Shown: positions 34,441 to 43,272, numbered from the stretch's first letter. The stretch is DNA of 46,909 bases from Mxb001 sp044360385 (GCA_044360385.1 JBIKKK010000002.1:1-46909); one strand, 5' to 3'. Notes: generated from the sequence alone by a model not told the origin. Made by a program: numbers and translations.

Positions 34441-34956
34441 GTGCATGGTCCCGAGACCCCCGAGGCGCCCCCGCCGCCGGGTGCGCGCCTCACCCGCCGA
34501 GCCCTCCTTGGCGGTTCGGCCCTCGTGGGCGCCTCACTCATCGCCGCGGCGTGCACTCCGGCCCCGGGACCGGAGCCTTCCGATAGCTCCGACGCACCGG
34601 CACCCGACGCTGACGCGCAGGTGCGTGCCGCGGTGGCCGCTGACGAGGCCTCTCTCATCGCGTTGTACGACGCGGTGATCGCTGCCCATCCCGCCCTGGC
34701 GTCGGACCTCGCTGCACTCCGCGACGAGCACCGCGAGCACGCAGATGCCATGGGAGTCACCCCGACCCCAGCCGCTCCTCCGGTCGTCGGCTCGCGCACC
34801 GAGGCTCTGGCCGCCCTGACGGATGCCGAGAAGCGTGCGGTGGGCCAGCGCACTGCGGCATGCGAGGCCGCTGCCGCAGAGGATCTCGCCAGGCTCACGG
34901 CCCTCATCGCCGCGTCCGAGGCCGGGCATGCGGAGTACCTGCGAGGACTGACGTGA
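34441..34956 (+). CDS. Putative secreted lipoprotein partner of DUF4439
   Basis: A 171-residue protein. A Tat-like RR (19-20) precedes a hydrophobic segment ending in the lipobox LIAAAC (C38), so it should be exported and lipidated. The mature part is alanine-rich and helical with many charged residues (EHREHAD), resembling a ferritin-like/DUF4439 half. The start is GTG 34441 by the leaderless pattern or ATG 34429. The next gene begins in its stop codon (GTGA). A pair of genes in the same place (Rv2843-Rv2844) lies beside rimP in M. tuberculosis, which supports a functional pair. Function unknown. Confidence 0.75.
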   Translation: MHGPETPEAPPPPGARLTRRALLGGSALVGASLIAAACTPAPGPEPSDSSDAPAPDADAQVRAAVAADEASLIALYDAVIAAHPALASDLAALRDEHREHADAMGVTPTPAAPPVVGSRTEALAALTDAEKRAVGQRTAACEAAAAEDLARLTALIAASEAGHAEYLRGLT

Positions 34957-35354
34957 GGCCCACTGCCGACACGGCACTGCAGTCCGCGATCCTCGGAGAG
35001 GAGGCAGCGGTGTACGCCTACGGCGTCGCGGGACCCTGGCTCGAGGGCAATGATCGCGACCTGGCCCTGGGCGGACTCGCGGCCCACCGGGCACGCGTCC
35101 TCGTGCTGCGCGGCTCGGCATCGGACGCCGACGAGTCAGGTGCACCCGGAGGATTCGTGAGCGGTCCGGTCGACTCCGCCGAGTCAGCACGCGCGCTGCT
35201 CGCCGGGGTCGAGGCGCGTCTCGCAGCGACGTACGCCGACCTCGCCGCTGCGGTGACAGGAGGCGAGCGTCGCAATGCCGTGCTCTCCGCTTGCGAATGC
35301 TCGGTCCGCTCCATCGCCTGGGGCGGCTCGACGGCGGCCTTCCCCGGCCGATAA
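34953..35354 (+). CDS. DUF4439 ferritin-like protein
   Basis: A 133-residue all-alpha protein of the DUF4439 type. Conserved features include LQSAILGEEAAVYAYGVAGPWL (9-30), AAHRARVLVLR, and a second helix pair with SARALLAGVEARLAATYADLAAA. The EEAAVYAYG and HRAR residues recall ferritin-like metal-binding helices, but a metal site is not proven. It has no signal peptide. Its GTG overlaps the lipoprotein stop, so the two are co-translated. It could be a cytoplasmic partner of the lipoprotein; the role is unknown. Confidence 0.8.
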   Translation: MRPTADTALQSAILGEEAAVYAYGVAGPWLEGNDRDLALGGLAAHRARVLVLRGSASDADESGAPGGFVSGPVDSAESARALLAGVEARLAATYADLAAAVTGGERRNAVLSACECSVRSIAWGGSTAAFPGR

Positions 35355-35372
35355 TCGCCCCCGTCACTTCAC

Positions 35373-36146
35373 CTAGAGCGTGACGACCGTCTGCCAGGCA
35401 AGGACGGCGATCAAGGCTCCCGTGACCGCGAGCAAGACGATGCGCACGAAGCCGCTGCCGCGGGCGATCGCCGTGCGCGCACCGACGATGGCCCCCGCCA
35501 CATTGCACGCGGCCATGAGCAGACCGACGATCCACAGCACCGAACCGCTGAGCCCGAAGACGATGAGCGAAGCGGCGTTCGTGCCAACATTGACGATCTT
35601 GGCGGTGGCCGACGCCTGCAGGAAGGTGTAGCCGACCGCCGCAACCAGCAAGACGATGAGGAAGGATCCGGTCCCCGGGCCCACCGCTCCGTCGTAGAAG
35701 CCGATGACCAGGCCGCCAACGATCGCCGTGACGAGATGTCGCCGCCGGGAGACCTCCCGCGCGCTCATCCCGAAGTCGCGTCGGAAGGCAATGAAGAGCC
35801 AGACCAGGATCAGAGCCACGAGGATGATCGGCCGATATACGGCCGCGGGCAGATGGATCGCCACGAAGGACCCGAGTGCGGCCCCGGCAAAGGCTGCGCC
35901 GGCCATCGGCAGCGCCGTGCGTAGTCGCGGCATCTCGATGCGCCCGTAGGTGATCGCCGCGGCGGATGTCCCGAAGATCGACGAGAGCTTGTTGGTACCG
36001 AGAGCCAGGGCCGGCTTGTCAGCGGGTGTCGCCAGCAGCAGCGCCGGCAACTGGAGGAGCCCTCCCCCACCGCTCACGGCATCGACCCAGCCTGCGGCCG
36101 CCGCGACCACGCAGAGCAGCACGATGACGTACCACTCCGGTGTCAT
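35373..36146 (-). CDS. TSUP family membrane permease (TauE/SafE)
   Basis: Integral membrane protein of 257 residues with about eight hydrophobic segments. It has the TSUP pattern DAVSGGGGLLQLPALL (22-37) near the N-terminus and its second-half counterpart GFYDGAVGPGTGSFLIV. The family exports or imports sulfur-containing or organic anions (sulfite, taurine, sulfoacetate); the substrate is not predictable here. The ATG overlaps the HAD phosphatase stop by 4 nt, so it is the last gene of the proS-HAD-TSUP run. Confidence 0.9.
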   Translation of the reverse strand: MTPEWYVIVLLCVVAAAAGWVDAVSGGGGLLQLPALLLATPADKPALALGTNKLSSIFGTSAAAITYGRIEMPRLRTALPMAGAAFAGAALGSFVAIHLPAAVYRPIILVALILVWLFIAFRRDFGMSAREVSRRRHLVTAIVGGLVIGFYDGAVGPGTGSFLIVLLVAAVGYTFLQASATAKIVNVGTNAASLIVFGLSGSVLWIVGLLMAACNVAGAIVGARTAIARGSGFVRIVLLAVTGALIAVLAWQTVVTL

Positions 36147-36859
36147 CGAGACCCCTGCCAGGACAGCACGATGTCGAGAACGTCCAAGAGTCGTTCGACC
36201 ACGGCATCCGGCACCACGTCGATGTCGACGGCCTGATCGCCGAGGCGCGAATGCGGGATGAGGATGGCGCGCATCCCGGCCTGCTGCGCACCGTGCACGT
36301 CGTCCCAGGGTCGGTCGCCCACGAACACCGTCCGGGCAGGGACCGAGTCGACGGCCACGATCGCCGCGCGGAAGGCATCGGCATGGGGCTTCGCCACGGG
36401 TATCTCGCTGGAGTAGACCGCCGCGTCGATGAACGGGGTGAGACCGTCGCGAGAGAAGACCGCCTCATGGTGCCACCGCGGCCACAGGGTGTTGGAGAGC
36501 ACGCCCACGCGGATACCCGCCGACCTCAGGGCCTCGAGGAGAGGGCGCGCATCGGGATCGGCGAGCGTGTGTGGATCCCATGCCTCGAGGTAGGAAGCCA
36601 GCGCGAAGCCATGCCGCGCCTCGGAAATGTCGACTCCGCAGGAAGCGAAGACATGATCGAGCGTGCCCGTGCCATTGGCCCCGCGGGATGCCTGCTGCTT
36701 GCGCCAGAGGCTCACCTCGGCAGCGGCGAGACGCTCGGCCAGGCCGTGATCCGAGGGGGCGTAGACCACGGCGTACGCCGACCACTGCTCGACGAGATCG
36801 ATGTCGTGCCAGGGCGTGAGCGTCCCACCCCAGTCGAAGACGACGGCGTCGACCGTCAT
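36143..36859 (-). CDS. HAD-superfamily hydrolase
   Basis: A 238-residue haloacid-dehalogenase-like phosphatase. Motif I is FDWGGTL with nucleophile D9, but position D+2 is G11 where most phosphatases have Asp (DxDGT). Phosphonatase-type members tolerate Ala there (DWAGT). Motif II is VLSNTLW, motif III lysine is in VAKPHADAF, and motif IV is VGDRPWDD. The cap is a helical C1-type insertion (about 20-105). The substrate is unknown; the changed D+2 makes an ordinary phosphomonoesterase mechanism uncertain. It overlaps proS upstream and TSUP downstream by 4 nt each. Confidence 0.87.
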   Translation of the reverse strand: MTVDAVVFDWGGTLTPWHDIDLVEQWSAYAVVYAPSDHGLAERLAAAEVSLWRKQQASRGANGTGTLDHVFASCGVDISEARHGFALASYLEAWDPHTLADPDARPLLEALRSAGIRVGVLSNTLWPRWHHEAVFSRDGLTPFIDAAVYSSEIPVAKPHADAFRAAIVAVDSVPARTVFVGDRPWDDVHGAQQAGMRAILIPHSRLGDQAVDIDVVPDAVVERLLDVLDIVLSWQGSR

Positions 36860-38619
36860 GCACTCACGAGGGCGACGAGGCGGTCGGCGATCTCACCGAC
36901 CGGCACATCCACGGAGTCGCCACTGGAGCGGTCGCGCAGCTCCACGAGGCCATCGGCAAGTCGTTTGCCCACGACGACGATGGTGGGCACGCCAATGAGC
37001 TCGGCGTCGTTGAACTTCACCCCGGGGGATACGCCGCGCCGGTCATCGAGGAGCACGCGCACACCGCGACCGGTGACCTCCTCGGCCAAGGCCTCAGCCG
37101 CCTCGAAGGGCGCGTCGTCCTTGCCCGTGGCCACCACGTGCACATCGGCCGGCGCCACGGCGCGCGGCCACACGAGCCCCTTGCCGTCATGGTGCTGCTC
37201 GGCAACGGCCGCCACCGCGCGTGACACACCCAGGCCGTAGGAACCCATCGTCACCGTGACCTGCTTGCCGTTCTCGTCGAGGACGGTGAGTCCGAGGGCA
37301 TCGGCGTACTTGCGGCCCAGCTGGAAGATGTGGCCGATCTCGATCCCGCGAGCGATCTCGATGTCGGCACCGCAACGAGGGCATGGATCGCCCTCGACGA
37401 TCTCCACCGCCTCGATCTCGCCATCGACATCGAAGTCGCGCCCGCGCACGAGCCCGTAGACGTGACGACCCTTGTCATTGGCACCGGTGATCCATGCCGT
37501 GCCCACCGCGACGCGGGGGTCGACGAGATAGCGCACATTGCCTTCGCCCCCGAGGGCTCCCGGGCCGATGTATCCCTTGACCAGCGCCGGGTACTTCGGG
37601 AAGTCAGCCTCCTCGAAGGGCCGCAGGGCGACCGGATGGAGTGCGGCCTCGAGTCGCTTGACGTCCACCTCGCGATCGCCGGGGACGCCGATGGCCAGGG
37701 GTGCGGAACTGCCATCGGGGTAGTCCGCCATGAAGACGACGTTCTTGAGGGTGTCTCCGGCCGTCCAGTCGCGATCCGGGTGGCGCAGGTCGGCACGCGC
37801 ATTGGACACGTCCACGAGGGTCGCGATCGTGGGGGTATCGGGCGTGTCGTGCACCTGCGCGGCCGGGAGCGCCGACGTGTCCGCAGCGGGAATGGGCGCG
37901 GTGACGAAGGCCTCGACATTGGCCGCATAGTCGCAGGCGGTGCAGCGGACATAGGTGTCCTCGCCCGAGTCAGTCGGCGCGAGGAACTCCTCACTCTGTG
38001 ACCCGCCCATGGCACCGGACTGGGCAGACACGATGACGAAGTCGAGACCGAGCCGTGCGAAGCACGAGATGTAGGCGTCGCGATGGCGAAGGTAGGAGCG
38101 CTCAAGTCCGGCGTCGTCGACGTCGAATGAGTAGGAATCCTTCATGACGAACTCGCGCCCGCGCAGGATGCCCGCACGCGGCCGCGCCTCGTCGCGGTAC
38201 TTCGTCTGGATTTGGTAGATCACGAGCGGCAGGTCCTTGTAGGACGAGTACTCGCCCTTGACCATGAGGGTGAACATCTCCTCATGCGTCGGCCCGAGGA
38301 GGTAGTCGCCACCCTTGCGGTCTTGAAGGCGGAAGAGATTGTCGCCGTACTCCTCCCACCGCTGGGTCCGCTCGTAGGGTTCGCGCGGTAGGAGCGCCGG
38401 GAAGTGCACCTCCTGGAAGCCCGCCAGATCCATCTCGTCGCGCACAATCGACTCGATATTGCGGTAGACGATGTAGCCGAGCGGCAGCCACGAGAAGACG
38501 CCCGGGGCAATCCGACGGACGTAGCCCGCGCGCACGAGGAGCCGATGGCTGGGCACCTCGGCGTCCGCGGGGTCATCGCGGAGCGTGCGCACGAAGAGCT
38601 GGGACATTCGCAGCAGCAC
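36856..38619 (-). CDS. proS: Prolyl-tRNA synthetase (bacterial type)
   Basis: Class II aminoacyl-tRNA synthetase of 587 residues. Motif 2 is YRDEARPRAGILRGREFVMKD, motif 3 is GSYGLGVSRAVAAVAEQ, and a cis-editing INS domain lies between them (about 225-400), as in the bacterial long form. The C-terminal anticodon-binding domain includes GVRVLLDDRRGVSPGVKFND. Start: GTG 38619, preceded by aagggag at 5 nt; the resulting VLLRMSQLF matches the mycobacterial start MITRMSELF. GTG 38625 and ATG 38607 are alternatives. It is the first gene of the run proS-HAD-TSUP. Confidence 0.96.
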   Translation of the reverse strand: MLLRMSQLFVRTLRDDPADAEVPSHRLLVRAGYVRRIAPGVFSWLPLGYIVYRNIESIVRDEMDLAGFQEVHFPALLPREPYERTQRWEEYGDNLFRLQDRKGGDYLLGPTHEEMFTLMVKGEYSSYKDLPLVIYQIQTKYRDEARPRAGILRGREFVMKDSYSFDVDDAGLERSYLRHRDAYISCFARLGLDFVIVSAQSGAMGGSQSEEFLAPTDSGEDTYVRCTACDYAANVEAFVTAPIPAADTSALPAAQVHDTPDTPTIATLVDVSNARADLRHPDRDWTAGDTLKNVVFMADYPDGSSAPLAIGVPGDREVDVKRLEAALHPVALRPFEEADFPKYPALVKGYIGPGALGGEGNVRYLVDPRVAVGTAWITGANDKGRHVYGLVRGRDFDVDGEIEAVEIVEGDPCPRCGADIEIARGIEIGHIFQLGRKYADALGLTVLDENGKQVTVTMGSYGLGVSRAVAAVAEQHHDGKGLVWPRAVAPADVHVVATGKDDAPFEAAEALAEEVTGRGVRVLLDDRRGVSPGVKFNDAELIGVPTIVVVGKRLADGLVELRDRSSGDSVDVPVGEIADRLVALVSA

Positions 38620-38668
38620 GGGCACTCCCTTAAACGACGGTGCCCGAGGATACCGGGCCGGTCTCCCG

Positions 38669-39556
38669 CTAGAGGAGGACCGTGGCGAACTCTCCCGCTC
38701 CCCGGAAGCCCACCGCGTCGTAGCAGCGCCGGGCGACGGTGTTGTAGTCGTTGACGTAGAGGCTCACGATAGGCGCGACGCGCTGCCGGGCAATCTCTAC
38801 TACCGCGGCCATGCCCGGTGCACTCAGCCCCTCGCCGCGTCTCTCGGGAGCCACCCAGACTCCCTGCACCTGACATGCCCGAGCGGAGGCGGCACCGATC
38901 TCGGCCTTGAAGACCACGCGGCCATCCTCGATGCGGGCCACGGCGCGTCCCGCGCGCACGAGTTCTGCGACGCGAGCACGGTACGCCGCGCCTGCCCCTC
39001 CGGACACCGGCGAGATGCCGACCTCCTCCGTGAACATCGCGATGCAGGCGGGCACGAGGATGTCGACTTCGTCGGAGCGCACCAGCCTGACGTCGGGATC
39101 GGCGGGGATGCGCGGTGGTCGATCGATGGCGAGCAGTGGCTGTCGGGCGCGCACCTCGCGGGCCGGTCCCCAGGCGCCGTCGAGTCGACGCCACAGGTCG
39201 AGCACTTCCTCCGCCGGACCGACCAGGGATGATCCACGGCGACCCGACCGACGCAGCTTCTCCGCGAGTGCCGTCCGAGCCGCGTCATCCGTCGCGATGG
39301 GGACGACATTGGCCCCGATGTGCAGTGCGGCGACACAGCGACCGCGTCGTTCCACGACCCAGAAGTCAGCGGCGAGACGGCCGCGGCCCCAGCGATCCCC
39401 CGCGCGGGACTCGTCGAGGCGCGAGGCGACGAAGCAGTGGGCGATGGGGTCGGCTTCGAGGAGACGGTCCAGGTCGGGCAGGTCGGCGAACTCCAGTGGC
39501 CGGACGAGGCCGTCGCGCTCAGCGGACGGTGACGACGGGATCGCCGGAGCTGTCAT
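38669..39556 (-). CDS. GNAT acetyltransferase with DUF4081 domain
   Basis: A 295-residue protein with an N-terminal DUF4081-like region (about 25-145) and a C-terminal GNAT fold. Motif A appears as VQGVWVAPERRGEGLSAPGM (about 234-253), the typical acetyl-CoA loop, followed by VSLYVNDYNTVARRCYDAVGF. A homologue (Rv2867c) occupies the same position beside ispG in M. tuberculosis, so the pair is conserved although its acceptor is unknown. The ATG at 39556 lies inside the ispG 3' end (overlap 38 nt) after gaggagatgggtg, a good ribosome-binding site. Confidence 0.88.
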   Translation of the reverse strand: MTAPAIPSSPSAERDGLVRPLEFADLPDLDRLLEADPIAHCFVASRLDESRAGDRWGRGRLAADFWVVERRGRCVAALHIGANVVPIATDDAARTALAEKLRRSGRRGSSLVGPAEEVLDLWRRLDGAWGPAREVRARQPLLAIDRPPRIPADPDVRLVRSDEVDILVPACIAMFTEEVGISPVSGGAGAAYRARVAELVRAGRAVARIEDGRVVFKAEIGAASARACQVQGVWVAPERRGEGLSAPGMAAVVEIARQRVAPIVSLYVNDYNTVARRCYDAVGFRGAGEFATVLL

Positions 39557-40679
39557 CACCCATCTCCTCGGCCAGTTTCATTGCCTCCTCGATGAGCGTC
39601 TCGACGATCTGATGCTCGGGGACGGTCTTGATCACCTCGCCGCGCACGAAGATCTGGCCCTTGCCATTGCCGGAGGCGACACCGAGGTCGGCCTCCCGGG
39701 CCTCACCGGGTCCGTTGACCACGCAGCCCATGACCGCGACACGCAACGGCACCTCGAGGCCCTCAAGACCGGCGGTGACCTGCTCGGCCAGTGTGTAGAC
39801 GTCGACCTGCGCACGCCCGCAGGAGGGGCAGGACACGATCTCGAGACCGCGCTGCCGCAGGTTGAGCGACTCCAGGATCCCGATGCCGACCTTGACTTCC
39901 TCCACCGGTGGCGCCGAGAGGGAGACGCGGATGGTGTCGCCAATACCCTGCGAGAGCAGGGCGCCGAACGCGACGGCGGACTTGATCGTGCCCTGGAACG
40001 CAGGGCCAGCCTCGGTGACCCCGAGGTGCAAGGGATAGTCGCATTGGGCAGCGAGCAGACGGTAGGCCTGCACCATCACGACCGGGTCATGATGCTTCAC
40101 CGAGATCTTGATGTCGCCGAAGCCGTGCTCCTCGAAGAGCGACGCCTCCCACAGTGCCGACTCGACCAGTGCCTCGGGCGTCGCCTTGCCGTACTTCTCG
40201 AGCAGGCGCTTATCGAGCGACCCGGCGTTGACACCAATGCGGATCGGCGTGCCCGTGTCGTTGGCTGCCCGCGCGATCTCCTTGACCTTGTCGTCGAACT
40301 GCTTGATGTTGCCCGGGTTGACGCGCACGCCGGCGCAGCCCGCCTCGAGCGCCGCGAAGACGTACTTCGGCTGGAAGTGGATGTCGGCGACCACCGGGAT
40401 GCCCGACTTGCGTGCGATCTGGGGCAGAGCGTCGGCGTCGTCCTGACTGGGCACTGCCACGCGCACGATCTGGCACCCGGCGGCCGTCAGTTCGGCAATC
40501 TGCTGGAGGGTGGCATTGACATCCGACGTCAGCGTGGTCGTCATGGACTGGACGCTCACCGGCGCGTCGCCCCCGACCTTGACGGGGTGCGTGGGGTGAC
40601 GCAGCAGGAGCTGCCTGGTCACGCGGCGAGGCGCCAGGGTGGGCGGAGGCGCGGCAGGCAGTCCGAGGTCGATGCTCAC
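39519..40679 (-). CDS. ispG: 4-hydroxy-3-methylbut-2-enyl-diphosphate synthase (IspG/GcpE)
   Basis: Iron-sulfur enzyme of the MEP isoprenoid pathway converting MEcPP to HMBPP. The 386 residues show the TIM-barrel opening VKVGGDAPVSVQSMTTTLT, VADIHFQPKYVF, VRVNPGN, the conserved SVKHHDP, and the [4Fe-4S] ligand motifs SCPSCGRAQVD and MGCVVNGPGE. GTG 40679 is preceded by GATACT 6 nt upstream without a Shine-Dalgarno sequence, a leaderless-type start. Order rip1-ispG-GNAT is as in mycobacteria, with dxr, another MEP-pathway gene, two genes upstream. Confidence 0.97.
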   Translation of the reverse strand: MSIDLGLPAAPPPTLAPRRVTRQLLLRHPTHPVKVGGDAPVSVQSMTTTLTSDVNATLQQIAELTAAGCQIVRVAVPSQDDADALPQIARKSGIPVVADIHFQPKYVFAALEAGCAGVRVNPGNIKQFDDKVKEIARAANDTGTPIRIGVNAGSLDKRLLEKYGKATPEALVESALWEASLFEEHGFGDIKISVKHHDPVVMVQAYRLLAAQCDYPLHLGVTEAGPAFQGTIKSAVAFGALLSQGIGDTIRVSLSAPPVEEVKVGIGILESLNLRQRGLEIVSCPSCGRAQVDVYTLAEQVTAGLEGLEVPLRVAVMGCVVNGPGEAREADLGVASGNGKGQIFVRGEVIKTVPEHQIVETLIEEAMKLAEEMGDDSSGDPVVTVR

Positions 40680-40685
40680 CCCGCC

Positions 40686-40691
40686 AGTATC
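40686..40691 (-). promoter_or_regulatory. Putative -10 box of a leaderless ispG promoter
   Basis: GATACT on the minus strand, 6 nt (ggcggg) before GTG 40679. The box resembles actinobacterial TANNNT/GATACT -10 elements. It lies just beyond the tandem repeat at the rip1 3' end. Confidence 0.45.
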
Positions 40692-40718
40692 CCCGACTCT
40701 GGCGCTGGCGACATCCCG

Positions 40719-40790
40719 GCGTCAGCCCAGGGTGATGCGTCAGCCCAGGGTGATGCGTCAGCCCAGGGTGATGCGTCAGCCCAGGGTGAT
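40719..40790. repeat. Four-copy 18-bp tandem repeat of the rip1 3' end
   Basis: The unit gcgtcagcccagggtgat is repeated exactly four times (40719, 40737, 40755, 40773). On the coding strand it is atc-acc-ctg-ggc-tga-cgc, i.e. the last rip1 codons ITLG plus its stop. Since 18 is a multiple of 3, every repeat puts a TGA in the same frame. It lies in the 96-base gap before ispG. Confidence 0.95.
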
Positions 40791-42095
40791 CGGCTTGACC
40801 AGGTCGGCGAAGATCACGATCGCGCCCACCACGACCAGCGCTACCGCGACCACGTAGGCGACCGGAAGCAGCCGAGCCACATCGACCGGCCCGGGGTCCG
40901 GCTTGCGGCGCACGCGGGCCCACTGGCGGCGGGAGCCCTCGTAGAGCGCTCCGGCGACGTGGCCGCCATCGAGGGGCAGGATCGGCAGCAGATTGAAGAG
41001 GAAGAGGAAGAGATTGAGTGATGCGGCGAGGCCGAGGAACATCGCGAGCTTGGCCTCGACCGGCTCTTCCGACGCGACGACTTCACCGCCGAGGCGGCTG
41101 ACACCTACAACGCTCACCGGGCTGTCGATCTGGCGCTCTCCTCCGCCGACGAGAGTCTCCGTGACGAGCTCGTAGACGCGCACCGGCAGAGACACGAGGG
41201 CCACGGCGGATCTCGCGGTGAGGTCCCACATCTGCGCGGGGACTGCCGACCACGGCTGGGCGACGTACTCGATCTCGGGACGCACTCCGAGGAAGCCGGT
41301 CGTCTGGGTGGCACCGGTGGGATTGCCGGCATCGTCGTAGACCGGGCGCGTGACCTCGACGGTGCTCACCGGGAGATCCACGGTGGTGCCATCGGCGCGC
41401 TGGACGGTGAGCACGCCGTCGGCGGCCCCCTCCTCCCGAATCTGCTGGGTGAGCTCATCCCAGGACGCCGGGGCGGTGCCGTTGTACGCCGTGATGAGGT
41501 CGCCCGTCTGCAGCCCGGCCAATGCCGCCGGGGACGCCCCGGTCGGGCACTCCCCCGCCGCGTCGGGCTGGCCCGAGGGGACCTCCACGGTGGGCAGGCA
41601 CGGCACGACAGCCGAGACAGCAAGGCTCGGTTGCGGCACGCCGATGCCCACGAGCACCGCGGCGAAGAGGAAGAAGGCGAGCAGGAGATTCATCACCGGT
41701 CCGCCAAGCATGATGATCACGCGCTTGTGCACCGGGAGTTTGTAGAAGACGCGATCCTCGTCGCCGGGCGCGATCTCCTCGAGGGACTGACGGCGCGCAT
41801 CCTCGACCATCAGCGCCAAGCGCCCGGTGGACATGGAGCGGGCCGTGCCCTCGGGCGCACCCTTGGGCGGCGGGAGCATGCCAACCATGCGGATGTAGCC
41901 CCCGACCGGGATCCCCTTGATGCCGTACGACGTCTCGCCCTTGCGCTTGGACCACACGGTCGGGCCGAAGCCGACCATGTACTCCGTGACCTTGACCCCG
42001 AACTTCTTGGCGGGGACGAGGTGGCCAAGCTCATGCAGGGCGATGGAGGCGAGGATGAGCAAGAAGAACGCGACGATGCCGACGATCTCCCACAT
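40776..42095 (-). CDS. rip1: Site-2 zinc metalloprotease (RseP/Rip1 family)
   Basis: Intramembrane protease of regulated proteolysis; cytoplasmic membrane. The 439 residues have a first helix with the zinc motif HELGH (21-25), the MVGFGPTVWS and GIPVGGYIRM segments, a PDZ domain (about 190-260, with GLQTGDLITAYNG) and the C-terminal NLLPILPLDGGH carrying the third zinc ligand Asp. Mycobacterial Rip1 cleaves anti-sigma factors and cell-envelope regulators; substrates here are unknown. The ATG follows gggaggagg. Its stop codon is inside the four-copy tandem repeat. It sits between dxr and ispG as in other actinobacteria. Confidence 0.95.
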   Translation of the reverse strand: MWEIVGIVAFFLLILASIALHELGHLVPAKKFGVKVTEYMVGFGPTVWSKRKGETSYGIKGIPVGGYIRMVGMLPPPKGAPEGTARSMSTGRLALMVEDARRQSLEEIAPGDEDRVFYKLPVHKRVIIMLGGPVMNLLLAFFLFAAVLVGIGVPQPSLAVSAVVPCLPTVEVPSGQPDAAGECPTGASPAALAGLQTGDLITAYNGTAPASWDELTQQIREEGAADGVLTVQRADGTTVDLPVSTVEVTRPVYDDAGNPTGATQTTGFLGVRPEIEYVAQPWSAVPAQMWDLTARSAVALVSLPVRVYELVTETLVGGGERQIDSPVSVVGVSRLGGEVVASEEPVEAKLAMFLGLAASLNLFLFLFNLLPILPLDGGHVAGALYEGSRRQWARVRRKPDPGPVDVARLLPVAYVVAVALVVVGAIVIFADLVKPITLG

Positions 42096-42126
42096 GTGCG
42101 TTCCTCCTCCCTGCTGATCTCCCGCC

Positions 42127-43266
42127 TCAGCGAGACGCGATCATGTCCTCGGCGCGACCGCGCGCCCAGGCATCAGCTCCGAGCACATCGTCGAGAGTGA
42201 GGACGCCTTCGACCCTGCCCGGGTTCCCATCGTCCTCCCTTCCCGTGCCCGATGCGCGCCCAAGGTGCTCGTCGAGCACGGCGGAGACGACCTCGACGAT
42301 CCCCGGGTAGGGCAGGATCCCCTCGAGGAAGGCCGCGACGCAGACCTCATCGGCCGCGTTGAATACGGCGGGAGCGGTGCCCCCGGCCGCGCCGGCGCGC
42401 CGGGCGACGCCCACGGCTGGGAAGGCCTCGTGATCGACGGGCAGGAACTCCCACGTGGCCGCTTCGGACCAATCACAGCCCGGTGCGGCATCGGCGACGC
42501 GCTGCGGCCAGCCCAGAGCCCACGCGATGGGCAGGCGCATGTCCGGGGGGCTGGCCTGGGCCATGGTGGACCCGTCGACGAACTCCACCATCGAGTGCAC
42601 CACCGACTGCGGATGGACCACTACGTCGATCCTCTCGAAGGGGATGTCAAAGAGCAGGTGCGCCTCGATGACCTCGAGTCCCTTGTTGACGAGGGTCGAA
42701 GAGTTGACGGTGACCAGCGGGCCCATGCTCCAGGTAGGATGCGCGAGCGCTTGCGCGGGAGTCACCGCGGCGAGCTGCTCCCGTGACCAGCCGCGGAAGG
42801 GCCCACCGCTCGCGGTGAGGATGAGTCGCGACACCTCGGCATGACTGCCGGACATCAGGCACTGCGCCAATGCGGAGTGCTCGGAGTCGACCGGACGAAT
42901 CTGTCCCGGTCGCGCACGATCGCGCACGAGCGGGCCGCCGATGATGAGCGATTCCTTATTGGCGAGCGCGAGCGCGCTGCCCGCCTCCAGGGCGCGCAGG
43001 GTGGGCAGGAGTCCGGCGGCGCCCGCCAGACCGTTGAGGACGACATCGCAGGGCTGACCGGCAAGGTCGGCCGACTCGACCTCGCCCACGGCCACCTCGG
43101 TCACCCCGTGACGGCGGGCCTGCTCCGCCAGGAGGTCCGGCTGGCCCCCTCCTGCCGAGAGGCCGGTCACGCGGAAGCGCTCGGGATTGCGCTCGATCAC
43201 GTCGAGGGCCTGGCGCCCGATCGAGCCCGTGCTGCCGAGGATGATCACATCTCGTCTCTCGGCCAC
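42127..43266 (-). CDS. dxr: 1-deoxy-D-xylulose-5-phosphate reductoisomerase
   Basis: NADPH-dependent enzyme making MEP from DXP, second step of the MEP pathway. The 379 residues include the NADPH fold with ILGSTGSIGRQALDVI (9-24), LANKESLIIGG, metal-site acidic motif PVDSEHSA, TASGGPFR, the HPTWSMG motif and a C-terminal helical domain. The GTG at 43266 has no ribosome-binding site; GACAAT lies 6 nt upstream. It is divergent from gabT, 26 bp between start codons. First of the dxr-rip1-ispG-GNAT series, all on the minus strand. Confidence 0.97.
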   Translation of the reverse strand: MAERRDVIILGSTGSIGRQALDVIERNPERFRVTGLSAGGGQPDLLAEQARRHGVTEVAVGEVESADLAGQPCDVVLNGLAGAAGLLPTLRALEAGSALALANKESLIIGGPLVRDRARPGQIRPVDSEHSALAQCLMSGSHAEVSRLILTASGGPFRGWSREQLAAVTPAQALAHPTWSMGPLVTVNSSTLVNKGLEVIEAHLLFDIPFERIDVVVHPQSVVHSMVEFVDGSTMAQASPPDMRLPIAWALGWPQRVADAAPGCDWSEAATWEFLPVDHEAFPAVGVARRAGAAGGTAPAVFNAADEVCVAAFLEGILPYPGIVEVVSAVLDEHLGRASGTGREDDGNPGRVEGVLTLDDVLGADAWARGRAEDMIASR

Positions 43267-43272
43267 GACCTG

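Noticed and set aside
40719..40790. CRISPR-like repeat array
   Set aside because: The units are directly adjacent with no spacers, and each contains the end of rip1.
38907..41021. Very long open frame on the plus strand across GNAT, ispG and rip1
   Set aside because: Arg/Asp-rich shadow of three well-identified minus-strand genes; absence of stops is an effect of high GC.
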